A stretch of DNA of 64,000 bases, taken from contig CAVYHD010000001.1 of the NCBI GenBank assembly GCA_963768075.1, positions 124,001 through 188,000 on the forward strand, given 5' to 3'. Shown here in pieces: positions 41,016-49,743 of this stretch; the first letter of the stretch is position 1; each line of letters begins with the position of its first letter. Below the pieces are notes generated by a model, which did no database searches, was not told where the DNA came from, and saw only the letters and a program-made list of their open reading frames with translations. Position numbers and translations under genes: made by a program. Source of the DNA: QHXW01 sp963768075. Lineage in GTDB: Bacteria > Acidobacteriota > Terriglobia > Bryobacterales > Bryobacteraceae.

Positions 41016-41925
41016 CGCCTGCGCGAGCGGTTCGCGGTTTTCCGGCTAGGCGGCTAAACAGTGAAAAACCAGCGGTCGGCTCGGCGGCTTGCGGACGTGT
41101 ATAGTGGGGGAACTTATACGGGCCGGGCCGCTCATTCAGACTGAAGTAGAACCAGTGGCCTTGGGTTTCGAACAATTCATCAAGGACACGCTGCATCTCC
41201 GTATGCTGGGCGGGCGTCAGACCGGTGTGGAAACTGTGGTCCGCGGAATCCAGAGTGAGGTGATTCCGCGTGGTGAAGTCGACGGCAGCGACGGACTGCT
41301 CAACGGCAGAATCGATAATCCCCAGCTTCAGCCTTGGCCCCGTCCAGTTATTGCCTTTCCACAGTCCATGCCCGCCATATTCCATCTGCTCGTCCGAACT
41401 GTAGCGCGCATCGGAAAGATCGTGCATGAGGACCAAGTGCTCCATCTTGGATGCAAGCGGCAGTATCGCTCCCAACACGCACTCCGCGATCTCGAAACCG
41501 TGCGCATCCCAGAAAAGCAAGAGGCGCCCCACGCCCGAGAGCGCCTTTTCATAATCGAAATCCAGGATGTCCGCGCGTACTGTGCGCAGCGGTTCAAACC
41601 ATGAGTCTTGGACAACGGAGCGCAGGCGGGGAACGGTTTCCCGTTCCCAGTTGTCGGACAGACAGAGGCTCAGAATTCGCGACCGGCGCCCACTCAAATT
41701 GGACGCCTCGGTAAAGGCGCACGTCGAGTTACCCTTGCCTCGACCCAACTCCAGGATCAGATCCGGCTGGTAGTCCATGACGACGGACATCAACTGAGCC
41801 CACTGGTAGGGCCAGAGGTCGGAACGCTGATCGACTGCCCGGCTAAGTGCCAAAATGCGATCATGCGCTTTAGCCAGCGCCAGGCGCTGATTCCAATAAG
41901 ATTGAGCAGGGCTGAAGGTAAACAG
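41008..41925 (-). CDS. Class I SAM-dependent methyltransferase (CmcI-like), non-canonical start
   Basis: Rossmann methyltransferase with LILELGRGKGNSTCAFTEA (motif I), DILDFDYEKAL, RLLLFWDAHGFEIAECVLGAILPL and MHDLSDARY, as in CmcI/cephalosporin-hydroxylase-like proteins of glycan clusters. The only standard start is a TTG at 41853. The frame is open and protein-like further upstream (MFTFSPAQSYWNQRLALAKAHDR), and an AGGAG site sits 7 bases before a CTG at 41925; I therefore prefer CTG, with TTG as alternative. No ATG or GTG exists between the upstream stop and 41853. It overlaps the next gene by 8 bp. Confidence 0.72.
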   Translation of the reverse strand: MFTFSPAQSYWNQRLALAKAHDRILALSRAVDQRSDLWPYQWAQLMSVVMDYQPDLILELGRGKGNSTCAFTEASNLSGRRSRILSLCLSDNWERETVPRLRSVVQDSWFEPLRTVRADILDFDYEKALSGVGRLLLFWDAHGFEIAECVLGAILPLASKMEHLVLMHDLSDARYSSDEQMEYGGHGLWKGNNWTGPRLKLGIIDSAVEQSVAAVDFTTRNHLTLDSADHSFHTGLTPAQHTEMQRVLDELFETQGHWFYFSLNERPGPYKFPHYTRPQAAEPTAGFSLFSRLAGKPRTARAGDV

Positions 41926-42080
41926 GGGCAGTCTCCTCGATTGTAGAGCGTTGGAAATCAGTCTGCCGTGCTCCTAGTACATACCCTTTGGAGAGAGTCT
42001 ACTAAACGGCTGCTGCCGGCGCAACAACTTGCCGATAGCCGCGTCCTGCAAGTGATAATGTTTGAGTCTACGGAACCAAC

Positions 42081-43094
42081 ATGAATACACCACGAATCAA
42101 AGGCGACCCCAAACTGACTAAATCCCTGGTGGTAAAGGGCGTGTTGCAATCGTCGCCACTGGGACTGGTCGACGTGGGGGCGAGCGGTGGTATCGACTAT
42201 TACTGGAATGTCTTCGACACATGCCTGAGAGCCGTAGGCTTCGACCCCCTGATCAAGGAGGTGGAGCGGCTAAATGCCATTCATCAGAACGGGAACCAGC
42301 GTTATTACCCGAACCTGGTGGGCTACAAGCGCTATAACGAGCTGGTTCCGCCGGGGCAAGTTGCACAGCCGAGCCTGTACGAGCGCACAAGCGCCACCCG
42401 CGCTCAACAGCTCGCGCGATGCGACTACGCGCGAACTTATTACGACCAGACGGGCAAAGGCCTGTTTGCAGAGGATTTGATCGAGCTGGACGAGTTTTTC
42501 CTGCAAACTCATCCGATGGACGTCGATTTTATCAAGATTGACACTGATGGATCCGACTATCAAGTGCTGCTGGGAGCCCAGGAACTGCTCGTCCGCAGTC
42601 CGGTGCTGGGCGTGGCCGTGGAGTGCCAATTTCACGGACCGGTCCACGATGCCGGCAACGTATTTGCAAACATCGACCGCTTGCTGCGGCAGGCCGGGTT
42701 TTCGCTCTTTGACATGGAGGTGTATCGATACAGCCGAGCTGCATTGCCCAAGCCGTTCGTGTATCGGATTCCAGCTCAGACGACTACGGGGCAGTCGTTG
42801 TGGGCGGACGCGCTGTATTTCAGAGATGCCGGGGAGCCGGGCTATGAGGCGACGTGGTCAGTTCCGTTGACCGAGCAGAAAATCCTGAAGCTCGCCTGTG
42901 TGTTGGAGATTTTCGGGCTGGAGGACTGCACCGCTGAGCTTCTGGTGAAATATCGTGACCGCCTGGCGGCACAGATCGATGTCGATGCTTGTCTGGATCT
43001 GATCACGCCGGCGCTAGAGGGACAGCGGCCTTCCTATGGCGCCTACCTCAAGCGGTTCGAAGGAAAACCCGATTCTTTCTTCCCTCCCCGATGA
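42081..43094 (+). CDS. FkbM-family methyltransferase
   Basis: A 337-residue protein. Motif I is LVDVGASGGIDYYWNVF, the adenosine Asp lies in AVGFDPLIKEVERL, and the FkbM-defining segment is DVDFIKIDTDGSDYQVLLGAQELL. FkbM enzymes O-methylate sugars or polyketides; in glycan loci they usually cap or modify polysaccharide residues. It is divergent from the minus-strand genes on its left (about 155-bp gap, no clear promoter) and convergent with the GT2 gene on its right, whose stop lies 2 bp away. Confidence 0.87.
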   Translation: MNTPRIKGDPKLTKSLVVKGVLQSSPLGLVDVGASGGIDYYWNVFDTCLRAVGFDPLIKEVERLNAIHQNGNQRYYPNLVGYKRYNELVPPGQVAQPSLYERTSATRAQQLARCDYARTYYDQTGKGLFAEDLIELDEFFLQTHPMDVDFIKIDTDGSDYQVLLGAQELLVRSPVLGVAVECQFHGPVHDAGNVFANIDRLLRQAGFSLFDMEVYRYSRAALPKPFVYRIPAQTTTGQSLWADALYFRDAGEPGYEATWSVPLTEQKILKLACVLEIFGLEDCTAELLVKYRDRLAAQIDVDACLDLITPALEGQRPSYGAYLKRFEGKPDSFFPPR

Positions 43095-43095
43095 C

Positions 43096-44049
43096 TTATG
43101 AACCGGTACGCATATACTGAGCTTTGCGGCTGGTGGAGCGAATGGTATAACTTGGCCTATCCAGCAACCTGAAATGCATTCGGGCTAAGTACTCCCCGAT
43201 AATTCCGAGAGAGAACAATTGGACGCCGGAGAAGATAGACAGGGCTGAGGCCAGGAAGGGGAAACCCACCACCGTATCGCCATTGATCATGTACCGCGCT
43301 AAGACATACATGAGCAGGCAGAATCCGAAGAGCGCGAAGAAAAAGCCGAGCAAACTCGCGACCTGCAATGGCATGACCGAGAACCCTGTCACCATGTTTA
43401 CCGCGTGGATAATCAGCTTCCGAACTGTGTAATTGGAAGTTCCTATGGTGCGTGGGGGGTTCTTGACGGGAATAGCCGCGAACCGCGATGTGCCCCAACT
43501 TAACAACACATCGATGGAGACGAATGCTCCGGCGTAGCCGGCGAAGGCCGCTCGTACTTGGGAGCGGAAAGCTCGAAAACTGCTAACCCGGCTTGCCACA
43601 TCGACGCCCATGGCCGATTGCAGCGTCAGCTTGGTAATCCGCGAAGCTAGATTGCGCCAGAAGCCATGGCTTTCCCGCTCCGGAAAGCCGTAAACAACAT
43701 CGAATCCCTCTGCGAGCTTGGCAAGCAACCTTGGGATTTCCTCCGGTGGATTCTGGAGATCGTCATCCAAGGTAACAATGGTTTCAAATTTCGCATCTCT
43801 GATGCCGGACAACACAGCGTTATGTTGTCCGAAGTTGCGCATTAAGTGAATCCCGACGACCCAGCCGTACTCCTGGGAAGCCTGGTCCACCACCGCTCCG
43901 CTTCCATCACGGCTGGCGTCATTGACAAGAATCAACTCGAATTGGTTGGCAAGAGTCGGCAGCAACGCAGACAACCGTTGTACCAGGACGGGCAGACTAC
44001 CTTCCGAATTGTATACGGGAACAACAACGGAGAGCGATTCCGTAAGCAT
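43096..44049 (-). CDS. Polyprenyl-phosphate glycosyltransferase (GtrB/DPMS-like GT2)
   Basis: A 317-residue protein. The GT2 domain has LSVVVPVYNSEGSLPVLVQRL, ELILVNDASRDGSG, DDDLQNPPEEIPRLLAKL (QNPP/DxxQxPPE hallmark) and DVASRVSSFRAF. Two C-terminal TM helices follow (PLQVASLLGFFFALFGFCLLMYVLARYMI and FLASALSIFSGVQLFSLGIIGEYLARM). This is the architecture of GtrB and ArnC-like enzymes that load a sugar onto undecaprenyl phosphate for use on the periplasmic side. The polytopic proteins of the locus could be flippase or sugar-transferring partners. Confidence 0.9.
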   Translation of the reverse strand: MLTESLSVVVPVYNSEGSLPVLVQRLSALLPTLANQFELILVNDASRDGSGAVVDQASQEYGWVVGIHLMRNFGQHNAVLSGIRDAKFETIVTLDDDLQNPPEEIPRLLAKLAEGFDVVYGFPERESHGFWRNLASRITKLTLQSAMGVDVASRVSSFRAFRSQVRAAFAGYAGAFVSIDVLLSWGTSRFAAIPVKNPPRTIGTSNYTVRKLIIHAVNMVTGFSVMPLQVASLLGFFFALFGFCLLMYVLARYMINGDTVVGFPFLASALSIFSGVQLFSLGIIGEYLARMHFRLLDRPSYTIRSTSRKAQYMRTGS

Positions 44050-44079
44050 GAAATCCTAATTATACCCGTCGTGTTTAAG

Positions 44080-44769
44080 TCACTTCCGGGCAAACATGGC
44101 GTACTGGCCCCCCAGGGGCAGCGTTTTGAGAAACCATTCCAGACGGCCAATGCTGTCATAGTACTTTTCAGGCAGACATAAGAAGTATTGTGACTCCAAA
44201 TACCGCAACCCTGCTCGGCCGGCATAGCGCCTCGCCCGCCGTTCGGATAACAGGTGCGCATCGACGTCTAGCGCCGACCGGCTTACGATCAACCGCGTAA
44301 CTGGATTGAACGGATTGTGCTCAATCATGCAGAATGTTCCATTCAGCCGGAGTACGCGATGGATTTCTCGCGTGAGGGGCACCCTGTGCGGCTCCCCCAC
44401 GTGATGGTATACGCAAACAGCGGTTGCGAAATCAAAGGTGGCATCCGGAAAGGGCAAGGCGTCCGGTTCTTCCTGTAGGTGTACCTCGATTCCCTCGGCG
44501 TTCCGTACCATCTCCCTGGAAGGATCGCAGCCGGCAACACGGCCGAATTGTGAGCGTCCCCAACTTAGCAGCTCACCTTTCCCGCAACCGACGTCTAACC
44601 ATGCCAGCTTCCCCGGGACGAGGGCGTGTCTTTGGAGGAAATCGGCGATCAGTATCCATTTGCGCCGGTGAAAGAACCCGCCGTTTTGAGCGAAACCGTC
44701 ACGTACAGGATCCCGAAGCAATTCGTCATAATTCTGTGCATAGCGGTCGAATTCGGCGTTCGGTTCCAT
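44080..44769 (-). CDS. SAM-dependent methyltransferase (type 11/12)
   Basis: A 229-residue protein: RYAQNYDELL at the N-terminus, motif I LAWLDVGCGKGELLSWG, GCDPSREMVRNAEG, LPFPDATFDFATAVCVYHHVGEPHRVPLTREIHRVLRLNGTFCMIEHNPFNPVTRLIV. The HNPFNP segment and the C-terminal part match small glycan-locus methyltransferases. 30 bp upstream of the GtrB-like gene on the same strand. The acceptor is unknown; no signal or membrane segment. Confidence 0.86.
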   Translation of the reverse strand: MEPNAEFDRYAQNYDELLRDPVRDGFAQNGGFFHRRKWILIADFLQRHALVPGKLAWLDVGCGKGELLSWGRSQFGRVAGCDPSREMVRNAEGIEVHLQEEPDALPFPDATFDFATAVCVYHHVGEPHRVPLTREIHRVLRLNGTFCMIEHNPFNPVTRLIVSRSALDVDAHLLSERRARRYAGRAGLRYLESQYFLCLPEKYYDSIGRLEWFLKTLPLGGQYAMFARK

Positions 44770-44872
44770 TGTCTACCCGGCGTCCATCCAGCATAGAATA
44801 GCACTCGCATTCGTAACTGGTCGAGGAACAGACCACCGTTGGCTGGATATCTTGACCTAAATGGTGCCGAAC

Positions 44873-45793
44873 TTACGGCGTCACTCCGGCCAACATCCTG
44901 TCAATTCCAGAGCGTAGATTAACGGTAGGGGACCAGCCGAATTCCGCCCGGGCCTTTGTAATATCGAGCACCACCCAGTCCGTCAACCAGCTGCCAAAGG
45001 TGTCGTCGGCCTGAATTTCCACGGGTCGGCCCCGGCACTCCTCAATGACGCGAATTACATCGAGCACTGAATAACCCGTACCGCTGCCAACGTTGAGAAT
45101 GCTGAACGGCCGCTCGGGAACGGATGCCCGCACAGCAATCTCGCTGATATCTTCGAGATGGATATAGTCCCGCACGTTATTCAGATTGCCAAATACTCGC
45201 ACTGGCTTGCCATGTGCGATGCAATTGATGGCGACGCCGATCAGGCCCTGCATGCGGGATTGCGAGAGGAGAGTACCATAGGCATTCCCCACGCGCAGAA
45301 CAGTAGCAGTCAGATATCCTTTGTCCGCTGCCAACCGCAGGTACTGTTCTGCGGCGAGTTTCTGTATTCCGTAAGAGGACAATGGCGCGCAGCGGTCGGT
45401 TTCGCGATAGGGAATTACTTCCTTCTTCCGTTCATACACGGCGCCCCCGCTGCTGAAATACACGACGTGCGGCTTCGTCCCGATACGCTGAATGGTTTGG
45501 AGCAGGTTCAGCAGCGGCACCAGATTGACGAGCGCGTCGCTCGGCATATCGAGATCCGAATCGACTGGCGTGTTATTGTGGGCCAAATAATAGATGAGCT
45601 TCAAATCCGCGGCAAACCGTTCGCAGTCCGAACGGGATAGCAAATCGCCATGAAGAACTTCTGTGTTACTCGGGCTGTGATGGTCTGCGGTATTTCGGGC
45701 GAGCAAGCGCAGCGCGCTGGAATCTCTGGCAGCAATGTACCTTGAAAGATAGGAGCCGATGAAACCCTTGGATCCCGTGATCCCTGTAGCCAT
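44873..45793 (-). CDS. NAD-dependent sugar epimerase/dehydratase (extended SDR)
   Basis: A 306-residue extended SDR. The N-terminal nucleotide-binding motif TGSKGFIGSYLSR, YYLAHNNTP, VVYFSSGGAVYE with the catalytic Ser/Thr region, the YxxxK pair in SSYGIQKLAAEQY, and LRVGNAYG and VRDYIHLEDISEIAV are all as in UDP-glucose 4-epimerase relatives. It converts a nucleotide sugar for the polysaccharide; the exact product is not predictable. About 100 bp separate it from the methyltransferase gene. Confidence 0.88.
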   Translation of the reverse strand: MATGITGSKGFIGSYLSRYIAARDSSALRLLARNTADHHSPSNTEVLHGDLLSRSDCERFAADLKLIYYLAHNNTPVDSDLDMPSDALVNLVPLLNLLQTIQRIGTKPHVVYFSSGGAVYERKKEVIPYRETDRCAPLSSYGIQKLAAEQYLRLAADKGYLTATVLRVGNAYGTLLSQSRMQGLIGVAINCIAHGKPVRVFGNLNNVRDYIHLEDISEIAVRASVPERPFSILNVGSGTGYSVLDVIRVIEECRGRPVEIQADDTFGSWLTDWVVLDITKARAEFGWSPTVNLRSGIDRMLAGVTP

Positions 45794-45886
45794 AGGTCGG
45801 TCGCCGTTCTTACTCCGGTGGACAAAGTATACACCACCCGCTCCAGCGTCTAACCCGCGGACACCAAGTCGAAGGGCTGTTTGCTC

Positions 45887-47608
45887 TCACTTGGTGAGCG
45901 TCTTCGGCAGTAGTTCGACAAACGGGCCAACCGGAGTATTCCACGTTTGGCCTATCCGATAGCTCGTCCGCAATGTCGCCTCAAAGATTCGGGCCTGGGT
46001 GGGATCAGCTACGGTTGCCAAGGCGGGCACAAAGGTCTGGGAAGTTTCCGTCCATAGCGCCGCAGCCACTACTTGCATTCCATGGGCCATGGCGCGGTCA
46101 ATCCGTTTCCTCACGGCAGCGGCGGCATCCGGGCCGTTGATCCCCTTAAACGTCGTAAACGGTGTTGCCAAGCCAACGAAACTGCCGAGGAACCCCGGGC
46201 CATCACCTCTCCAAGTGACTATGTAGTCCCAGGTCAACCAGCCTTCAAAACCGATACCTACGATAACGTCCTTCTTCTTTGGAAACATCTCATCTAACTG
46301 CAGGGCAGCTCGTACGGATTGGCTGTCCCCGTCACGGGCTGCTTGCATCACTTGGACGTTACAAAGGCCGTTGAGCATTAGGACTGCGATCCAAGCTATA
46401 GAGATGACCACTCCCGACACGCCTGATTGATACCACCAGCGTGCCAAGAAAATAACGCCCACGATGGTCGCGAACATGGGTTGAATTTGCATTTGTGGAT
46501 CGGCCGGTTGCGAATAGACGGCGCCAGCCTCGCCGGCCAGTAGCAGCATTATCGCAAATGCAGCCAGGGATCTTACTCCAATGCTGCTCCGCTTGCTGAA
46601 AAGTGCTACTGCACAACCCGTCATTGTCAGCACCACATAGGTCCAGGAGTAGATGATATAGTGCAGGTTCGTGCCTTGGAATGCGGCTTGGTAGTCCGAA
46701 TAATTCCCTGCTCCAGTGAAATAATTCCCCATGCCGATAATCAGATAGACTAGTTTCATGGTGTGAAATCCAACCCACCCGCCAACATCACCGGCTTTCT
46801 GCGGAAGTACAACGGCCCAGATGGGAATATGCCGGGTCGGATAGAACAACAGTGCCAGGGCTTGGGTCACCACGAGGAATACAGCCAGCCATGCAATCCC
46901 CAATACAAGGGTAGATCTCTTGCGCGTTACTAGAAACAGGAAGAGGAATACAGCTCCATAAGCAGCTAGCCCCGGGGCCATGAGGGTCCAATGAAACAAC
47001 GTAGCCAAGGCCAATAGACCGGCACTTACAACACCCACCCAAAGTCTGCCCGACTGCAGGAATCCAAAAAAACAGACCGTGGACCCCACGAAGAATGCAT
47101 ACGCGGGGATGATGTCTTCGGAATTGATGCTATTGAGGAGCACGAACCCGGCACCTGCATGGGCGAGGACCACTATCGCGGCTACCCGGCGTGATCCACT
47201 GAATCCGAGTGCGAGCAGGCACACGAAACCCGATGCGATGGCTCCAAAGACTCCATTCAACAAGGTCATTTTTCGAAATGTTACAAACGGGAAACTGGTG
47301 CCATATTGCACCAGATGGTCGGGGATCAGGTGTGATAGATAACCGTATCCTTTGTAGTACAAAATCTCGCCACTGTCGATCGCGCCTTCCTTACCTTGTT
47401 CCCAAGTGGCTACTGCTGGACTTTTCCATAAGCCATTGTAGGTACCGACGTTGGTATTGTCGATCGTCATTATAAGGTACAAGTAGATAGATGCGAGTAT
47501 CAATGTCGAAGCGATAGCCATGTAGGAATAACGCCGGACGGCCTCAATGTTAAAGTCCATGTTGACTGGCAAAGCAGACTGTCTGATTGAGGTGAAGGAT
47601 GCGCGCAT
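45887..47608 (-). CDS. Polytopic membrane protein of the glycan locus (GT-C-like or unknown)
   Basis: A 573-residue protein with about 11 hydrophobic helices, such as YMAIASTLILASIYLYLIM, MTLLNGVFGAIASGFVCLLALGF, GVVISIAWIAVLMLNGL, and a soluble C-terminal domain of about 150 residues. The first periplasmic loop holds WEQGKEGAIDSGEILYYKGYGYLSHLIPDHL. That resembles the acidic loop of GT-C transferases, but no clear DD/DE pair can be assigned. The start is ambiguous: ATG at 47608 or 47560. The gene is visibly less GC-rich than most of the window, a hint of separate origin. Possible roles are GT-C glycosyltransferase or polymerase. Confidence 0.62.
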   Translation of the reverse strand: MRASFTSIRQSALPVNMDFNIEAVRRYSYMAIASTLILASIYLYLIMTIDNTNVGTYNGLWKSPAVATWEQGKEGAIDSGEILYYKGYGYLSHLIPDHLVQYGTSFPFVTFRKMTLLNGVFGAIASGFVCLLALGFSGSRRVAAIVVLAHAGAGFVLLNSINSEDIIPAYAFFVGSTVCFFGFLQSGRLWVGVVSAGLLALATLFHWTLMAPGLAAYGAVFLFLFLVTRKRSTLVLGIAWLAVFLVVTQALALLFYPTRHIPIWAVVLPQKAGDVGGWVGFHTMKLVYLIIGMGNYFTGAGNYSDYQAAFQGTNLHYIIYSWTYVVLTMTGCAVALFSKRSSIGVRSLAAFAIMLLLAGEAGAVYSQPADPQMQIQPMFATIVGVIFLARWWYQSGVSGVVISIAWIAVLMLNGLCNVQVMQAARDGDSQSVRAALQLDEMFPKKKDVIVGIGFEGWLTWDYIVTWRGDGPGFLGSFVGLATPFTTFKGINGPDAAAAVRKRIDRAMAHGMQVVAAALWTETSQTFVPALATVADPTQARIFEATLRTSYRIGQTWNTPVGPFVELLPKTLTK

Positions 47609-47741
47609 TTGTATTAAACAGGTTTGAATCCCGATGATAGCTGAAATCGATCACACATGGCGATTGTGGTCGAGATTTGGCTCGACTCGACGCCGCCTGC
47701 TGCCATACAATATACAATTCAACGCCGAGCCTGAACGCCAA

Positions 47742-48764
47742 ATGAGCGACTGCGAACCGCAATGGGACAAGCCGATCTTCATCGTCGGCGCGCCGCGCAG
47801 CGGCACAACCTTGCTGCGCAATCTGTTAAACCGGCACCCTCAGATCGCCATCTTCCGGGATTCGGATTTTTACCATTACGTTTTCAGGCGCTCGCGGTCG
47901 TTTGGCGACCTGAGCGAACCGCGAAACCGGCAGCGCTTGGCGAAGGAATATCTTTCCATCCATTCTATCCGGCGAACGCAGTTGGATCCGCAGAAACTGG
48001 AAGCAGCGCTGCTCCAAGAGGGGAATAGCTACGACAGTTTTTTTCTATCCCTGTTACGCTTCTACGCCCAATCGCAAGGCAAGAGGCGGTGCGGTGATAA
48101 AGGTCACTACGGTTTGTTTACCGAAGCGCTGTGTGAGTGGTACCCCGGCGCAACTATCATTCACCTGGTGCGAGATCCCCGGGATGTAGTGGCATCATTG
48201 CTGCGCCTCAAGTGGGCTGATCAAAACGTCCTCGGCAATGCCCGTTTATGGCTGCGCTGTAACCTTGCCGCCCGCCGATCCCTGCATCGCCCGCAGTACC
48301 TACTGGTCCGCTACGAGGACCTTGTGACCCAACCGGAGCAGGAGTTGCGGCGTATCTGTACCTTCGCGGGTGAGGAGTATTCCGCTGCCATGCTGGTGCC
48401 GAACCACGATCCGACAGCGGACCGTCCCTGGTTTCAGCGAGCCGAAGAACCGGTCACGACCGAGAGACTGGGGAAGTGGCGGAGCCAACTGACTGCGGAT
48501 CAAATAGCGCTGATCGAGTGGCTGGTGAAACCACACATGCAGACATTTGGCTACGAACCCGCCGGAGCCTCACCCAAGACCCTGACCATCGCCGGCGGTC
48601 TGGCGTCGGCGGCATACGACGCAGCCAGCCGGCGGGCAGGAGAGTTTCCGAGAATATGGTACTCTCTCACTTGTTCTACCCATCTGTCCAAAGAAGAGGC
48701 CGCAAAGGAGCGGTTTCGTAACGGGCGACTCGCTGCCGACGTAATTCCCGAGAAACATCCGTGA
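47742..48764 (+). CDS. Sulfotransferase-domain protein (PAPS-dependent)
   Basis: From the ATG at 47742 (MSDCEPQW) the protein has about 340 residues. The PAPS 5'-phosphosulfate loop is KPIFIVGAPRSGTTLLRNLLNRHPQI, and the 3'-phosphate motif ATIIHLVRDPRDVVASLLRLKW. A further conserved stretch is YLLVRYEDLVTQPEQELRRICTFAGEEY. It would sulfate a carbohydrate or small acceptor in the glycan pathway. An in-frame earlier ATG (47634) would add 36 unconserved residues. The stop overlaps the next gene's GTG (GTGA). Confidence 0.85.
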   Translation: MSDCEPQWDKPIFIVGAPRSGTTLLRNLLNRHPQIAIFRDSDFYHYVFRRSRSFGDLSEPRNRQRLAKEYLSIHSIRRTQLDPQKLEAALLQEGNSYDSFFLSLLRFYAQSQGKRRCGDKGHYGLFTEALCEWYPGATIIHLVRDPRDVVASLLRLKWADQNVLGNARLWLRCNLAARRSLHRPQYLLVRYEDLVTQPEQELRRICTFAGEEYSAAMLVPNHDPTADRPWFQRAEEPVTTERLGKWRSQLTADQIALIEWLVKPHMQTFGYEPAGASPKTLTIAGGLASAAYDAASRRAGEFPRIWYSLTCSTHLSKEEAAKERFRNGRLAADVIPEKHP

Positions 48765-49741
48765 AACCCCTGGTCTCAGTTGTGATAGAAGGATACAACG
48801 AAGAGGCCACTGCCCTGTCGGAGCTCCCCGATACCGTCGCCGCGCTGCTCCAACAGGATTTTCCGCTGGATCAAGTGGAGCTGGTCATGTTGGGAAGCCC
48901 TCAACAAACCGAGCACTGGAAAACACTGAATCCCTGGGGGCAGTCCTTCTTTCAGGTCAAAATGATTCCGGTAAGCCCAGAGGACTGCCACTACTGGAAG
49001 CTCAAAAACATCGGCGGTGCCCACGCCGAAGGTGAGATTGTTGCGCACACTGACAGCGATTCCGTTCCCGGGCTCCAATGGGTATCCTCACTCGTCAGGG
49101 GTATTCAAAGCGGCGCGGACGTGTCAGTCGGGCCCTCCCTGTATCGAACCGCTCGGCAGACTCCCGATTCGCCCTGGATGATGGCTGCCTCCTTGCCTTC
49201 CTGGTCCCAGATGGTTGCCAGAACTTCGAACGGACGGGATCCGCGCGCGGGTAGCATCATGGGCCACAACGTGGCTCTTCGACGTGAGGTATTTCTTCGG
49301 CATCCGTTTCCTACGCCCACGCGGTCTTTTAGTTCCGTGCTGATGTATTACGAACTCCTCCGTGCGGGAGTAAAGATATCGTTCCAGCCTGAACAGAAGG
49401 TGGCGCACAGTTTGACTGTCTACTGGTGGCTGGCACGGAAGCACTTCCGCACCGGCTGGGAAACTTACATCGGCAGAAGCGCGGATAAAGACTGGCCGCG
49501 CGTGCGTGTACTGGAAAAAATGAAGATCATTGAGCCTGTCGTGCTCCGCATGGCGCTGGTGTGCCGGGACGCCCGTCATTGGTTCCGCTTCGCTCCGGTC
49601 GTGGGTGTAAGCCGCACATGCGTCATCCTCTGGTTCCCATTGGCGCTGCTTGCCTCTCTTGCCGCCCGAACAGCGGAAATGGTGGGTATGTACGCAGTGC
49701 TGCTCACGCCGAAATCCACCAAGAACCAGGCTCGCTTCTAG
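48761..49741 (+). CDS. Glycosyltransferase family 2
   Basis: A 326-residue protein: LVSVVIEGYNEEATALSELPDTVAALLQQDFPLDQVELVMLG, the DxD-type AHTDSDSVPGLQW, GHNVALRREVFLRHPFP, and a C-terminal pair of hydrophobic segments (SRTCVILWFPLALLASLAARTAEMV). This is the membrane-associated GT2 type. The GTG start overlaps the sulfotransferase stop by 4 bp, so the two enzymes are made together. Confidence 0.86.
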   Translation: MKPLVSVVIEGYNEEATALSELPDTVAALLQQDFPLDQVELVMLGSPQQTEHWKTLNPWGQSFFQVKMIPVSPEDCHYWKLKNIGGAHAEGEIVAHTDSDSVPGLQWVSSLVRGIQSGADVSVGPSLYRTARQTPDSPWMMAASLPSWSQMVARTSNGRDPRAGSIMGHNVALRREVFLRHPFPTPTRSFSSVLMYYELLRAGVKISFQPEQKVAHSLTVYWWLARKHFRTGWETYIGRSADKDWPRVRVLEKMKIIEPVVLRMALVCRDARHWFRFAPVVGVSRTCVILWFPLALLASLAARTAEMVGMYAVLLTPKSTKNQARF

Positions 49742-49743
49742 CG

